This document shows positions 34,028-42,604 of a DNA stretch of 64,000 bases, in pieces. A program made the translations under genes and the position numbers. Positions within the stretch are counted from its first letter, which is position 1, and each line of letters starts with the position of its first letter. The stretch lies in assembly GCF_003054195.1 (NCBI RefSeq), contig NZ_QBKP01000011.1, forward strand, positions 62,001 through 126,000, read 5' to 3'. The notes beneath the pieces are model-generated. The model had not been told where the DNA came from. It made no database searches and worked only from the letters and a program-made list of their open reading frames with translations. The stretch is from Gemmobacter caeni (GTDB lineage Bacteria; Pseudomonadota; Alphaproteobacteria; Rhodobacterales; Rhodobacteraceae).

Positions 34028-35773
34028 ATGACGGATCGAGCTTTTCTGAATGTCGAAGCCTCGCTGACCGGACGGCGCTGGCTTGGCCCCGACCCATCGG
34101 TCACCCGGCAGGCCGAGGCGCTGGCCCAGGCAACGCGGCTTCCCGCCGCGTTGTGTCAGGTTCTGGCCGAACGCGGCGTGGCCCCGCAGGAGGCGCAGGC
34201 TTTCCTCGCCCCCGCGCTGCGCGACCTGCTGCCCGATCCGCTGAGCCTGCGTGACATGACCCCGGCGGCAGAACGCTTCCTGAAGGCGCTGCGCAACCGC
34301 GAACGCATTGCCATCTTCGCCGATTACGATGTGGATGGCGGCTCGTCCGCCGCGCTGCTGCTGACGTGGTTGCGCGCCATGGGGCGGCCTGCGACGCTTT
34401 ATATCCCCGACCGTATCGACGAGGGCTATGGTCCCAACGTGCCTGCCATGCAGGCGCTGGCCGCTGCGCATGACCTGATCATCTGCGTCGATTGCGGCAC
34501 GCTGAGCCATGAGCCCATCGCCGCCGCGAAGGGCGCAGATGTGGTGGTGCTGGATCACCACCTTGGCGGCGAGACGCTTCCCGATGCCGTCGCGGTGGTG
34601 AACCCCAACCGGCAGGACGAGGATGGCAGTCTTGCACATCTTTGCGCGGCTTCGGTCGTGTTTCTGTTGCTGGTCGAGGCGAACCGCCGTCTGCGGGCCG
34701 AAGGCGTGCAGGGACCGGATCTGATGGCGCTGCTCGATCTGGTGGCGCTGGCCACCGTGGCCGACGTGGCGCCGCTCATCGGGGTGAACCGTGCCTTCGT
34801 GCGGCAGGGGCTGCGGGTGCTGGCGCGGCGCGAACGCGCCGGGCTGCGTGCGCTGGCCGATGTGGCGCGGATGGATCAGGCACCCACGCCCTACTCGCTG
34901 GGCTTCCTGCTGGGGCCAAGGGTGAATGCGGGCGGGCGGATCGGTCAGGCCGATCTGGGCGCCCGTCTTCTCGCCACCGATGACCCGGCCGAAGCGGCGG
35001 CGCTGGCCGAACGTCTGGACCAGCTCAACACCGAGCGGCGCGAGATCGAGGCGGCGGTGCGTGCCGCGGCCCTCGCGCAGGCCGAAGCCCGCGGGCTGGA
35101 TGGTCCGCTGGTCTGGGCCGCCGGGGCAGGGTGGCATCCGGGCGTTGTCGGCATCGTGGCCGCGCGTCTGAAAGAGGCGACGAACCGTCCCGCCGTGGTT
35201 ATCGGGCTTGAGGGCGGCATCGGAAAGGGATCGGCCCGGTCCGTGACTGGCGTGGACCTTGGCGCAGCGGTGCAGCGGGTCGCGGCCGAAGGGCTGCTGC
35301 TGAAGGGCGGCGGGCACAAGATGGCGGCGGGTCTGACGGTGGCCGAGGATCAGATCGAACCCGCCATGGCGCGGCTGGCCGAACTGCTGAAGCGGCAGGG
35401 GGCGGGGGCCACTGGCCCCGCTGACCTGCGGCTGGACGGTCTGCTCAGCCCAATGGCGGTCAGCCCCGCGCTGATCGAACAGCTTGAGGACGCCGGTCCC
35501 TTTGGCGCTGCCGCCCCGGCCCCGCGCTTTGCCTTTGCCGATCAGGCGGTCAGCGCGCGTCGCGTGGGCGAAAGCCATCTGCGGCTCAGCTTCGGGGATG
35601 GCAGTGGCCCGAAGATTGACGCCATCGCCTTTGGCGCCTTCGACGGCCCGCTTGGCCCCGCGCTGGAGAACGCGGGACACCAGCGTTTCCATCTTGCCGG
35701 GCGGCTGGAGCTGAACAGCTATGGTGGCCGCACGCGGGTGCAATTGCGTCTGGAGGATGCGGCGCGCGCTTGA
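34028..35773 (+). CDS. recJ: Single-stranded-DNA-specific exonuclease RecJ
   Basis: The 581-residue 5'-3' exonuclease is used in recombination and mismatch repair. The DHH-family motifs are AIFADYDVDGGSSAALLL (motif I), IICVDCGT (II) and VVVLDHHLGG (III). PRVNAGGRIGQADLGARLL and the DHHA1 block KGGGHKMAAGLT follow. The motif I continuation has Gly where many homologues have Ala. The C-terminal OB-like domain ends in GRLELNSYGGRTRVQLRLEDA. Confidence 0.96.
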   Translation: MTDRAFLNVEASLTGRRWLGPDPSVTRQAEALAQATRLPAALCQVLAERGVAPQEAQAFLAPALRDLLPDPLSLRDMTPAAERFLKALRNRERIAIFADYDVDGGSSAALLLTWLRAMGRPATLYIPDRIDEGYGPNVPAMQALAAAHDLIICVDCGTLSHEPIAAAKGADVVVLDHHLGGETLPDAVAVVNPNRQDEDGSLAHLCAASVVFLLLVEANRRLRAEGVQGPDLMALLDLVALATVADVAPLIGVNRAFVRQGLRVLARRERAGLRALADVARMDQAPTPYSLGFLLGPRVNAGGRIGQADLGARLLATDDPAEAAALAERLDQLNTERREIEAAVRAAALAQAEARGLDGPLVWAAGAGWHPGVVGIVAARLKEATNRPAVVIGLEGGIGKGSARSVTGVDLGAAVQRVAAEGLLLKGGGHKMAAGLTVAEDQIEPAMARLAELLKRQGAGATGPADLRLDGLLSPMAVSPALIEQLEDAGPFGAAAPAPRFAFADQAVSARRVGESHLRLSFGDGSGPKIDAIAFGAFDGPLGPALENAGHQRFHLAGRLELNSYGGRTRVQLRLEDAARA

Positions 35774-35841
35774 TGCGAAACTGTCGCATTTTCCTCTTGC
35801 GCCGCAGCCAACGCGCCGCTAGATAGCCCCTCACCGGCCAC

Positions 35842-35916
35842 GGCCCGTTCGTCTATCGGTTAGGACGTCAGGTTTTCAACCTGAAAAGAGGGGTTCGACT
35901 CCCCTACGGGCTGCCA
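35842..35916 (+). tRNA. tRNA-Glu (TTC)
   Basis: The acceptor GGCCCGT pairs with ACGGGCT (a G-U at the first pair). The anticodon stem TCAGG pairs with CCTGA around TTTTCAA (anticodon TTC at 35875-35877). The T-arm is AGGGG-TTCGACT-CCCCT. The 3' CCA is encoded. It reads GAA and GAG. Confidence 0.97.
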
Positions 35917-36023
35917 CTTCCTTGTCAGGAAATGGCGGGTTTTCCCCAAGAAGTGGAATACATGCTTGCCCACCCGCCAGGTGCGGGCTACTGCGGGAAA
36001 CTGGTAAATTCATGGAGCGTCAG

Positions 36024-36350
36024 ATGATCCTTTACGGCATCTCCACCTGCGACACATGCAAGAAAGCTCTGAAGGCCATCGAGGCGGCGGGTCATGCGGT
36101 GACGTTCCGCGATATCCGTAAAGAGCCGCTCAGCGAGGCGGAAATTGCGGTGCTGGTGGTGGAGTTCGGGGATCGGATCATCAACAAATCCTCGACCACC
36201 TATCGTAGTTTTAACGATTTTCTGAAGGCATCCGAACCGGAGGCGCAGCTTGCCGCGCAGCCGACCGTTATGAAACGGCCGGTCATCGAATCGGAGGGTA
36301 AGTGGTTTCTGGGCTGGGATGCCGCAGTGCAGGGCGCGATTCTGGGTTAA
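36024..36350 (+). CDS. ArsC/Spx-family thioredoxin-like protein
   Basis: The protein of 108 residues has the ArsC fold. The N-terminal redox motif is CDTCKKALKAIEA (CxxC, then the RxxxxxL helix). RDIRKEPLSEAEI and VMKRPVIESEGKWFLGW, which includes the cis-Pro and Arg-Pro loop, are typical of the YffB/Spx-like branch. A true arsenate reductase is unlikely with no ars genes nearby; a glutathione- or thioredoxin-dependent redox role is more plausible. The start ATG at 36024 has GGAG six bases upstream; an ATG 12 bases earlier is possible. Confidence 0.85.
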   Translation: MILYGISTCDTCKKALKAIEAAGHAVTFRDIRKEPLSEAEIAVLVVEFGDRIINKSSTTYRSFNDFLKASEPEAQLAAQPTVMKRPVIESEGKWFLGWDAAVQGAILG

Positions 36351-36378
36351 GCCGTTCAACGCGGCTGCAAAATGCAAA

Positions 36379-36396
36379 CGGCCCCTCGCGGGGCCG
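36379..36396 (-). terminator. Terminator stem downstream of cspA
   Basis: CGGCCCC pairs with GGGGCCG across a TCGC loop. On the minus strand it is followed by TTTGCATTTTG, fitting termination of cspA; it lies between converging genes. Confidence 0.65.
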
Positions 36397-36422
36397 CAGC
36401 GTACCGCTTCGATCCGGGCGGA

Positions 36423-36629
36423 TCAGAGCAGTTTCAGATCGCCAGCCGACGAACGGCCGTCACGGCCCGATTGAAGCTCGTAACCGATTTTCTGGTTGTC
36501 GCTCAGACCCTTGAGCCCGGCGCGTTCCACCGCCGAGATATGGACGAACACGTCCTTGCCGCCATCGTCGGGTGCAATGAAGCCATAGCCCTTGGTGGCA
36601 TTGAACCATTTCACGGTGCCGGTCGGCAT
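36423..36629 (-). CDS. cspA: Cold-shock domain protein
   Basis: The 68-residue single cold-shock domain opens MPTGTVKWFNATKGYGFIAP, which includes RNP1 KGYGFI. RNP2 is DVFVHIS. It binds single-stranded RNA and DNA and melts RNA secondary structure. AGGAG lies 6-7 bases before the ATG. The 150 or so bases upstream, before the thrS terminator, probably hold its promoter and a long 5' leader, as is common for this family. Which of the organism's csp genes this is cannot be told. Confidence 0.93.
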   Translation of the reverse strand: MPTGTVKWFNATKGYGFIAPDDGGKDVFVHISAVERAGLKGLSDNQKIGYELQSGRDGRSSAGDLKLL

Positions 36630-36775
36630 GCCGTCTCTCCTTCATCAGACATCCCGCGGCGGAATTACCGTGGGCCGTGCAGCCAGGTCTTCCAATTCTC
36701 CGGCTGCCTGTCCGGCAGAAGGCGGTCGAAAGTCTGTCGTCACTTGATCCATGATGACACGGGCTTGGTAAAAAT

Positions 36776-36811
36776 CAAGAAAATAGCTTGGGCGGCCAAT
36801 GGACCGCCCAA
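36776..36811 (-). terminator. Rho-independent terminator of thrS
   Basis: TTGGGCGG and CCGCCCAA pair across an 8-base loop. On the minus strand GCTATTTTCTTGATTTTT follows, a good T-rich tail. It lies 36 bases past the thrS stop. Confidence 0.8.
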
Positions 36812-36846
36812 TTCTTCAGGTCTTCAGCAGCACGTCCGGGCGAACG

Positions 36847-38784
36847 TCAGGGCATCTGCCCTTCCTTGGCCAGTTGCGGGATGATCTGGTCCAGCGCAAC
36901 GGTTTCCGTGCGCGTCTCGCCCAGACGCCGCACCGATACTGAACGATCTTCCACCTCTTTCATGCCGATGGCAAGGATCACGGGCACCTTGCCGACGGAA
37001 TGTTCACGGACCTTGTAGTTGATCTTCTCGTTCCGGGTATCCGCCTCGGCCCGGATGCCCGCCGCTTTCAGCGCGGCGACCACCTCATGCACATAGGCAT
37101 CGGCGTCCGAAACGATGGAGGCGACAACGACCTGCCGCGGGGCCAGCCAGAACGGCAGCTTTCCAGAATAGTTCTCGATCAGGATGCCGATGAAGCGCTC
37201 GAACGAGCCCAGAACGGCGCGGTGCAGCATGACGGGGCGATGCTTGGCGCCATCCTCGCCAACATATTCCGCATCCAGCCGCACAGGCAGGTTGAAATCG
37301 GCCTGGAACGTGCCGCACTGCCATTCGCGCCCGATCGCATCGGTCAGCTTGAAGTCGAGTTTCGGCCCGTAGAACGCCCCGTCGCCGGGGTTGATCTCAT
37401 AGGGCAGGCCAAGGCTTTCAATGGCCTTTTGCAGCGCATTCTCGGCCTTGTCCCAGATTTCGTCGCTGCCCACACGCACATCGGGACGGGTGGACAGTTT
37501 GATGTCGAACTTCTCGAACCCCAGGTCGCGGTAAACCGACGACAGCAAGCCGATGAAGCCCGCGCATTCGGCCTCGATCTGATCCTCGGTGCAGAAGATA
37601 TGCGCATCGTCCTGCGTGAAGCCACGCACCCGCATCAGCCCGTGCATGGAGCCGGAGCTTTCATAGCGGTGGCACGACCCGAATTCGGCCAGCCGCAGTG
37701 GCAGGTCACGGTAGGATTTCAGGCCCTGATTATAGACCTGCACATGGCAGGGGCAGTTCATGGGCTTCAGCGCATTGATGCGCTTTTCCTTGGCGCCTTC
37801 CTCGTCCACCTCGACGATGAACATGTTCTCGCGATAGGCTTCCCAGTGGCCGGATTTCTCCCACAGCACGCGGTCAACCACTTGCGGCGTCTTGATTTCC
37901 TTGTAATCCGCCTGCCGCAGCCGCTTGCGCATATAGTCTTCCAGCGTGCGATAGACGGTCCAGCCATTCGGATGCCAGAACACCATGCCCGGCGCCTCTT
38001 CCTGAAGGTGGAACAGGTCCATCTCGCGGCCCAGCTTGCGGTGGTCGCGTTTTGCGGCCTCCTCCAGCATCGTCAGATGCGCCTTGAGGTCGTCGCGGTT
38101 GCGGAATGCCACACCATAGATGCGTTGCAGCATCGGGCGCGTGGCATCGCCCAGCCAATAGGCGCCAGCGACATGCGTGAGCTTGAAGGCATCGGCCGGA
38201 ACCTGGCCCGTGTGTTGCAGGTGCGGGCCACGGCACAGATCCTGCCAGTCGCCATGCCAATACATGCGGATGTCCTGATCTTCGGGAATCCGGTCCAGCA
38301 GCTCCAGTTTGAACGGTTCGCCCTTGCCGCGATAATATTCGACGGCGCGCGCGCGGTCCCACACTTCGGTTTTCACCGGCTCGCGGGCGTTGATGATCTG
38401 CTTCATCCGCGCCTCGATCTGGCCGAGGTCTTCGGGCGTGAAGGGTTCTGCGCGGTCGAAATCGTAGAACCAGCCATAGTCGCGGACCGGGCCGATGGTG
38501 ACTTTCACATCGGGCCAGATCTCCTGCACGGCACGCGCCATGATATGCGCGAGGTCGTGGCGGATCAGTTCCAGCGCCTGTGCCTCGTCCTGCATCGTGT
38601 GGATGGCGATGGTCGCATCCGCCGGGATCGGCCATTGCAGATCCCAGTGCGCGCCGTTCACCGTCGCGCTGATCGCCTTTTTCGCAAGGCTGGTGGAAAT
38701 GGCGGCAGCCACTTCAGCAGGCGTGACGCCCGTCGTGAAGTCGCGCTTGTTGCCATCGGGGAATGTCAGGGAAATCTGGCTCAT
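36847..38784 (-). CDS. thrS: Threonine-tRNA ligase
   Basis: This 645-residue class II synthetase has an N-terminal TGS domain ([15 protein letters not shown]) and an editing domain with [12 protein letters not shown] and the [10 protein letters not shown] site. The catalytic core has [25 protein letters not shown] and GCRYE-like [26 protein letters not shown]. The C-terminal anticodon-binding domain begins near [12 protein letters not shown]. The start at 38784 has GGAGG six bases upstream; a second ATG directly abuts that site. It is monocistronic with its own terminator. Confidence 0.97.
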   Translation of the reverse strand: MSQISLTFPDGNKRDFTTGVTPAEVAAAISTSLAKKAISATVNGAHWDLQWPIPADATIAIHTMQDEAQALELIRHDLAHIMARAVQEIWPDVKVTIGPVRDYGWFYDFDRAEPFTPEDLGQIEARMKQIINAREPVKTEVWDRARAVEYYRGKGEPFKLELLDRIPEDQDIRMYWHGDWQDLCRGPHLQHTGQVPADAFKLTHVAGAYWLGDATRPMLQRIYGVAFRNRDDLKAHLTMLEEAAKRDHRKLGREMDLFHLQEEAPGMVFWHPNGWTVYRTLEDYMRKRLRQADYKEIKTPQVVDRVLWEKSGHWEAYRENMFIVEVDEEGAKEKRINALKPMNCPCHVQVYNQGLKSYRDLPLRLAEFGSCHRYESSGSMHGLMRVRGFTQDDAHIFCTEDQIEAECAGFIGLLSSVYRDLGFEKFDIKLSTRPDVRVGSDEIWDKAENALQKAIESLGLPYEINPGDGAFYGPKLDFKLTDAIGREWQCGTFQADFNLPVRLDAEYVGEDGAKHRPVMLHRAVLGSFERFIGILIENYSGKLPFWLAPRQVVVASIVSDADAYVHEVVAALKAAGIRAEADTRNEKINYKVREHSVGKVPVILAIGMKEVEDRSVSVRRLGETRTETVALDQIIPQLAKEGQMP

Positions 38785-38946
38785 GGCCATCCTCCTCGTC
38801 GGTTTGGCGCCCACGGAACGCCCGGTTGCGGGTATGTCGGCGCGGTTTTGCGCCCTGTGCGGGGCGGCGTCAAGCCACTGTCGCGCCTTCTTGCCGGGCG
38901 CGGGCGGTTCTGCCACGCTGGACCGACCAGGTGGGGGAGGGTGGCG

Positions 38947-39615
38947 ATGCGCAGCTTTGATGAAATTCTGACCATCGCGGCGGCCCGTAAGGGTAGCGCC
39001 GAGGCGGTTCTTGCTGGCGCCACGCCGGTGAAACCGGCTGCCGAACTTGCCGCCATCCCGGGGGACCGCTGGCTTGCCTCCATGGCGCGCGGCATCTTTC
39101 AGGCGGGCATAAGCTGGACGGTGGTCGATGCCAAATGGCCTGGCATCGAAGCGGCTTTTAGCGGCTTCGATGTGGGCCGCGTGTCGATGATGGACGATGC
39201 GTGGTTTGATGCGCTGCTGGCGGATACCCGTGTCATCCGCAGCGGACCGAAGATTGCGGCGATCCGTGACAATGCCGCGTTCATCCGTCGGGCCAACGAA
39301 GCCGAAGGCGGTTTCGCCCGCCGTATCGCCGACTGGCCGGTGGAGGATTATGTCGGCCTGTTGGACTGGCTGACGAAGAATGGCAGCCGTCTGGGCGGCA
39401 ATACCGGCGCCTACCTGCTGCGGTGGATGGGCAAGGAAAGCTTCATCCTCTCGCAGGATGTGGTGGCGCGGCTGGTGGCGGAAGGCGTGGTGGACACGGC
39501 GCCCAAGTCGAAGAAGTCCATGCTGCCGGTGCAGGCGGCGTTCAACCAGTGGCGGGCCGAAAGCGGGCGAAGTTTCAACGAAATCGGCCGCGTTCTGGCG
39601 CAGAGCATCGGTTGA
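38947..39615 (+). CDS. DNA-3-methyladenine glycosylase I-like protein, divergent
   Basis: The protein of 222 residues shares the TAG core pattern ([25 protein letters not shown], then [18 protein letters not shown]). It lacks the N-terminal CGW/His and C-terminal His/Cys zinc ligands of E. coli Tag. In an alignment by eye it has Gly where Tag has its base-recognition Glu38. It may be a different HhH-type glycosylase or a protein that has lost base excision. GGGGAGG precedes the ATG; a GTG two codons upstream is possible. It is divergent from thrS with 162 bases between them. Confidence 0.72.
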   Translation: MRSFDEILTIAAARKGSAEAVLAGATPVKPAAELAAIPGDRWLASMARGIFQAGISWTVVDAKWPGIEAAFSGFDVGRVSMMDDAWFDALLADTRVIRSGPKIAAIRDNAAFIRRANEAEGGFARRIADWPVEDYVGLLDWLTKNGSRLGGNTGAYLLRWMGKESFILSQDVVARLVAEGVVDTAPKSKKSMLPVQAAFNQWRAESGRSFNEIGRVLAQSIG

Positions 39616-39660
39616 GCCGTTCCGCGCGCCTCTGCTAAGACTCGGGCAAAGGAGAATGCC

Positions 39661-40404
39661 ATGCCCGAATTTCTGACCACGCCGCAAGGCCGCCGCATCG
39701 CCTATCACCGCACAGCGGGAAAGGGGCCGGGGGTGGTGTTCCTTGGCGGGTTCAAATCTGACATGACGGGCACCAAGGCAGTACATCTGCAAGCCTGGGC
39801 CGAGGCGCAGGGCCGTGCCTTCCTGCGGTTCGATTATTCCGGCCATGGCCAATCCTCTGGCGATTTTCTGGATGGCTGCATCGGCGACTGGGCCGAAGAT
39901 GCGATTGCGGCAGTGGCCAGCCTGACCGAGGATGCGCAGATCCTGGTCGGCTCGTCCATGGGGGGCTGGATGGCACTTCTGGTAGCGCGCGCCATGCCGG
40001 AACGGATCGCCGGGCTGATCGGTATCGCCGCCGCGCCGGATTTCACCGAAGATCTGATGTGGGCGGGCTTTACCGAAGCCGAACGCGCCGCAGTGATGGC
40101 CGGGCGGCTGGAGCAGCCCTCGGAGTATTCGGACGAGCCCTACGTCATCACACGCAAGCTGATTGAGGACGGCCGTAACCGGCTGGTCCTGCGCACCCCC
40201 CTGCCGCTGCCTTTCCCGGTGCGGCTGTTGCAGGGCACGGCGGATGTGGATGTGCCTCCTGCGGTGGCGCTGCGCCTTCTAAATCATGCCGAAAGCCCTG
40301 ACCTGCGGCTCTGTCTGGTGAAGGGGGCGGATCACCGCTTCTCGACGCCCGAATGTCTTGATCTGATCACGGCCAGCCTTGGCGAGATTGACGCGGTCCT
40401 TTGA
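39661..40404 (+). CDS. Alpha/beta hydrolase
   Basis: The 247-residue enzyme has a complete triad: nucleophile in [11 protein letters not shown], acid in [12 protein letters not shown] and His in [11 protein letters not shown]. The oxyanion-side block [11 protein letters not shown] and [12 protein letters not shown] resemble ABHD10-like palmitoyl-protein or carboxyl-esterase relatives. The substrate is unknown. It begins 45 bases after the glycosylase gene, probably on the same transcript, behind AAAGGAG. Confidence 0.85.
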   Translation: MPEFLTTPQGRRIAYHRTAGKGPGVVFLGGFKSDMTGTKAVHLQAWAEAQGRAFLRFDYSGHGQSSGDFLDGCIGDWAEDAIAAVASLTEDAQILVGSSMGGWMALLVARAMPERIAGLIGIAAAPDFTEDLMWAGFTEAERAAVMAGRLEQPSEYSDEPYVITRKLIEDGRNRLVLRTPLPLPFPVRLLQGTADVDVPPAVALRLLNHAESPDLRLCLVKGADHRFSTPECLDLITASLGEIDAVL

Positions 40405-40531
40405 CCGCTGTGGCGCAAATGCCCGCCGTCGCCGCCGCGCGAAGGGGCACTCTGGTCCGCGCGGGGGCCTTGCAGTAACCTTGTCGGCAACACCGCCCTC
40501 AGACGCGGTGATCCACAAGGTCTTGAGGCCC

Positions 40532-41233
40532 ATGAACGAGCCGGTCATCCTGATTCCAGGGCTGCTTTGCGACGCCCGTGCCTTTGAACATCAGATCCTG
40601 CATCTGTCGCGGCACCGACCTGTGATGATCGCCCAGCCGCAGGGCCATACGGTCGAGGAAATGTCAGCCGCGCTCGTCCCGCAACTGCCGCCCCGGGCGG
40701 TTGTGGTAGGGCAGGGGCTGGGCGGCGATGTGGCGCTGGATGTTCTGCGGCGCGCGGGCGACCGGATCAGCCGGATAGCGCTGATCTCTACCGATCCGCT
40801 GGCCGAACCCGCAAATATCGCTGCCGCGCGCGAGGCGCGCATGGTGGCCGCGCGCGCGGGGCGGCTGTTTCAGGCGGTGGCAGAGGAATACCCGCTGGAC
40901 GAAGCCGGGCCACGCACGGGGGCCATGACCGCACTGTTGCGCGAGATGGCGGATCATCTGGGCGAAGGCGTCTACCTTGCGCAGTCGCGCGCCATGCAGC
41001 GGCGGCCAGACCAGCAAAAGACCCTGCGCCGCGCGACGGTGCCTGCCCTGATCCTGGGCGGTGCACGCGATACGCTGGTCCCGCCGCGGCGGCACGAGTT
41101 GGTGGCCGGGCTGATGCCCTTTGCCAAATTGCGGATGATTGAGGGGGCTGGGCACCTTCTGACGCTGGAAGCGCCCGAGGTGGTGACGGCCGCGCTGGAG
41201 GAATTCCTGCGCGGCCCGATGCTTCTGCGCTGA
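40532..41233 (+). CDS. Alpha/beta hydrolase-fold protein lacking the nucleophile serine
   Basis: The product of 233 residues begins VILIPGLLCDARAFEHQ, a normal HG-type oxyanion region. It keeps the acid (LGGARDTLVPP) and His (GAGHLLTLEAPE). The nucleophile elbow, however, reads VVVGQGLGGDVAL: the expected G-x-S-x-G is G-Q-G-L-G, with Gly (GGG) for Ser. It is therefore probably inactive as a hydrolase, or works by a different mechanism. The codon use looks normal and the frame is intact, so it is not simple decay. Its stop abuts the convergent phaZ stop with no gap. Confidence 0.82.
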   Translation: MNEPVILIPGLLCDARAFEHQILHLSRHRPVMIAQPQGHTVEEMSAALVPQLPPRAVVVGQGLGGDVALDVLRRAGDRISRIALISTDPLAEPANIAAAREARMVAARAGRLFQAVAEEYPLDEAGPRTGAMTALLREMADHLGEGVYLAQSRAMQRRPDQQKTLRRATVPALILGGARDTLVPPRRHELVAGLMPFAKLRMIEGAGHLLTLEAPEVVTAALEEFLRGPMLLR

Positions 41234-42505
41234 TTACTTGGAAACGGCGAGCTTCACTGGCGCTTTCGCCGGTTTGCCGGAATTGGCGTCGATGAAGCTC
41301 AGCACGAGCGGACGAATATTCAGGCGCCAGGACTTGCCCGCGAAGATGCCGTAATGGCCTGCGCCGGGTTCAAGGTGCTGCGCCTTTTTCGACTCGGGCA
41401 GGTTGGTCAGCAGCTTCAGCGCAGCAAGGCATTGACCGGGGGCCGAGATATCATCCTTCTCGCCCTCGACGATCTTCACGGCGACATTGGTGATCGCGCC
41501 CATGTCGACCTTCTTGCCCGCCACGGTAAAGACGTTGCGCGCGATTTCGCGGTTCTTGAAGACGCGCTCCACCGTCGAGAGATAGAATTCTGCGGTCATA
41601 TCCATCACCGCCAGATATTCATCGTAGAAGCGGTTGTGGGCATCGTGGTCCGACGACTCGCCACGCGCGGCGCGCATGATCTGGTCGGTAAATGCCTTGG
41701 AATGCCTTTCGGCATTCATCGACATGAACCCCGCGAGTTGCAGCAGCCCCGGATAGACCAACCGCCCGGCGCCCTTGTATTTGAAGCCCACACGCTGAAT
41801 CGCCCATTGCTCCAGCTGGCCCATTGTGACCCGACGACCGAAATCGGTCACTTCTGTCGCGGCGGCATCCGGGTCCACCGGCCCGCCCATCAGTGTCAGC
41901 GAGCGCGGCTGGGCAGCGGGGTCTTCTGCGGCGAGATACGCGGTGGCGGCCAGCGTCAGCGGCACCGGCTGACACACGGCGATGACATGGGTGTCAGGCC
42001 CGAGGTGGCGCATGAAGTCGACCAGATAAAGCGTGTAATCCTCGACATCGAATTTCCCGGCCGAAACCGGGATGTCGCGGGCATTGTGCCAGTCGGTGAC
42101 ATAGACATCGGCATCGGGCAGCAGGCTGGCGACGGTCGGGCGCAGCAGCGTGGCGTAGTGGCCCGACATCGGCGTGACGACGAGGATCTTGCGGGCCATC
42201 GGCGGGCGGCGGCGCACGAAGAACTGGATCAGGTCGCCAAAGGGCTTTTCTACCACCTGCTTGATGTCGACGAGGTGATCCTGCCCGTCCGGCCCGACGA
42301 TCGAACGGATGCCCCAGTCGGGCTTGGCGACCATGCGACCGAAGGTCCGCTCGGTCACCTCGCCCCATGCGGCGGTGAGGTTGACAAGCGGATTGGTGGA
42401 AAGTGCGAAAGCCGGGTAAGAGGCCATGGCCCGTGCGGTTGCCCCAAGCCATTCATTTGTGTTGCGGGCAGTTTCCATAAGGTCGTAAGTCGCCATATAC
42501 TTCAT
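41234..42505 (-). CDS. phaZ: Intracellular polyhydroxyalkanoate depolymerase
   Basis: This enzyme of 423 residues should release 3-hydroxybutyrate units from native PHA granules. The nucleophile is a cysteine in VIAVCQPVPLTLAA, as in the intracellular PhaZ of Cupriavidus. KILVVTPMSGHYATLLRPTV and DVYVTDWHNARDIPV are family blocks, and the His is in LEPGAGHYGIFAG. The start at 42505 (MKYMATYDLMETARN) has AGGAG five bases upstream. It is divergent from phaC across 99 bases, so synthesis and breakdown of the polymer share one control region. Confidence 0.95.
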   Translation of the reverse strand: MKYMATYDLMETARNTNEWLGATARAMASYPAFALSTNPLVNLTAAWGEVTERTFGRMVAKPDWGIRSIVGPDGQDHLVDIKQVVEKPFGDLIQFFVRRRPPMARKILVVTPMSGHYATLLRPTVASLLPDADVYVTDWHNARDIPVSAGKFDVEDYTLYLVDFMRHLGPDTHVIAVCQPVPLTLAATAYLAAEDPAAQPRSLTLMGGPVDPDAAATEVTDFGRRVTMGQLEQWAIQRVGFKYKGAGRLVYPGLLQLAGFMSMNAERHSKAFTDQIMRAARGESSDHDAHNRFYDEYLAVMDMTAEFYLSTVERVFKNREIARNVFTVAGKKVDMGAITNVAVKIVEGEKDDISAPGQCLAALKLLTNLPESKKAQHLEPGAGHYGIFAGKSWRLNIRPLVLSFIDANSGKPAKAPVKLAVSK

Positions 42506-42565
42506 CGCGTCTCCTTGCCCGTTGGGGCCGTGGCTCTGCCGCGCAACCCCGGAAGGCAGGCGGAA

Positions 42566-42582
42566 ATGCTGCATGCGCAAAA
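42566..42582. promoter_or_regulatory. TGC-rich element between phaZ and phaC, possible PhaR site
   Basis: ATGCTGCATGCGCAAAA lies about 22 bases before the phaC start. It resembles, imperfectly, the CTGC/GCAG palindromes in front of phaP. Assignment to PhaR is inference. Confidence 0.35.
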
Positions 42583-42604
42583 ACTTTAGGGGGGAATTGT
42601 TGAT

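Noticed and set aside
33497-35743. A minus-strand frame of 748 codons
   Set aside because: It is antisense to gloA and recJ; the translation is repetitive His/Gln/Arg text typical of non-coding frames.
36024-36350. Arsenate reductase
   Set aside because: The fold and CxxC fit ArsC-like proteins, but no arsenic genes are present and the sequence is nearer to the YffB/Spx branch.
37000-39615. A plus-strand frame of 871 codons opposite thrS
   Set aside because: It is antisense to a clear thrS gene. Only the end, from 38947, is a real gene, with its own ribosome site.
36847-39852. An extended minus-strand frame of 1001 codons containing thrS
   Set aside because: The part upstream of 38784 is antisense to the TAG-like gene and has no motif; a good ribosome site marks the true thrS start.
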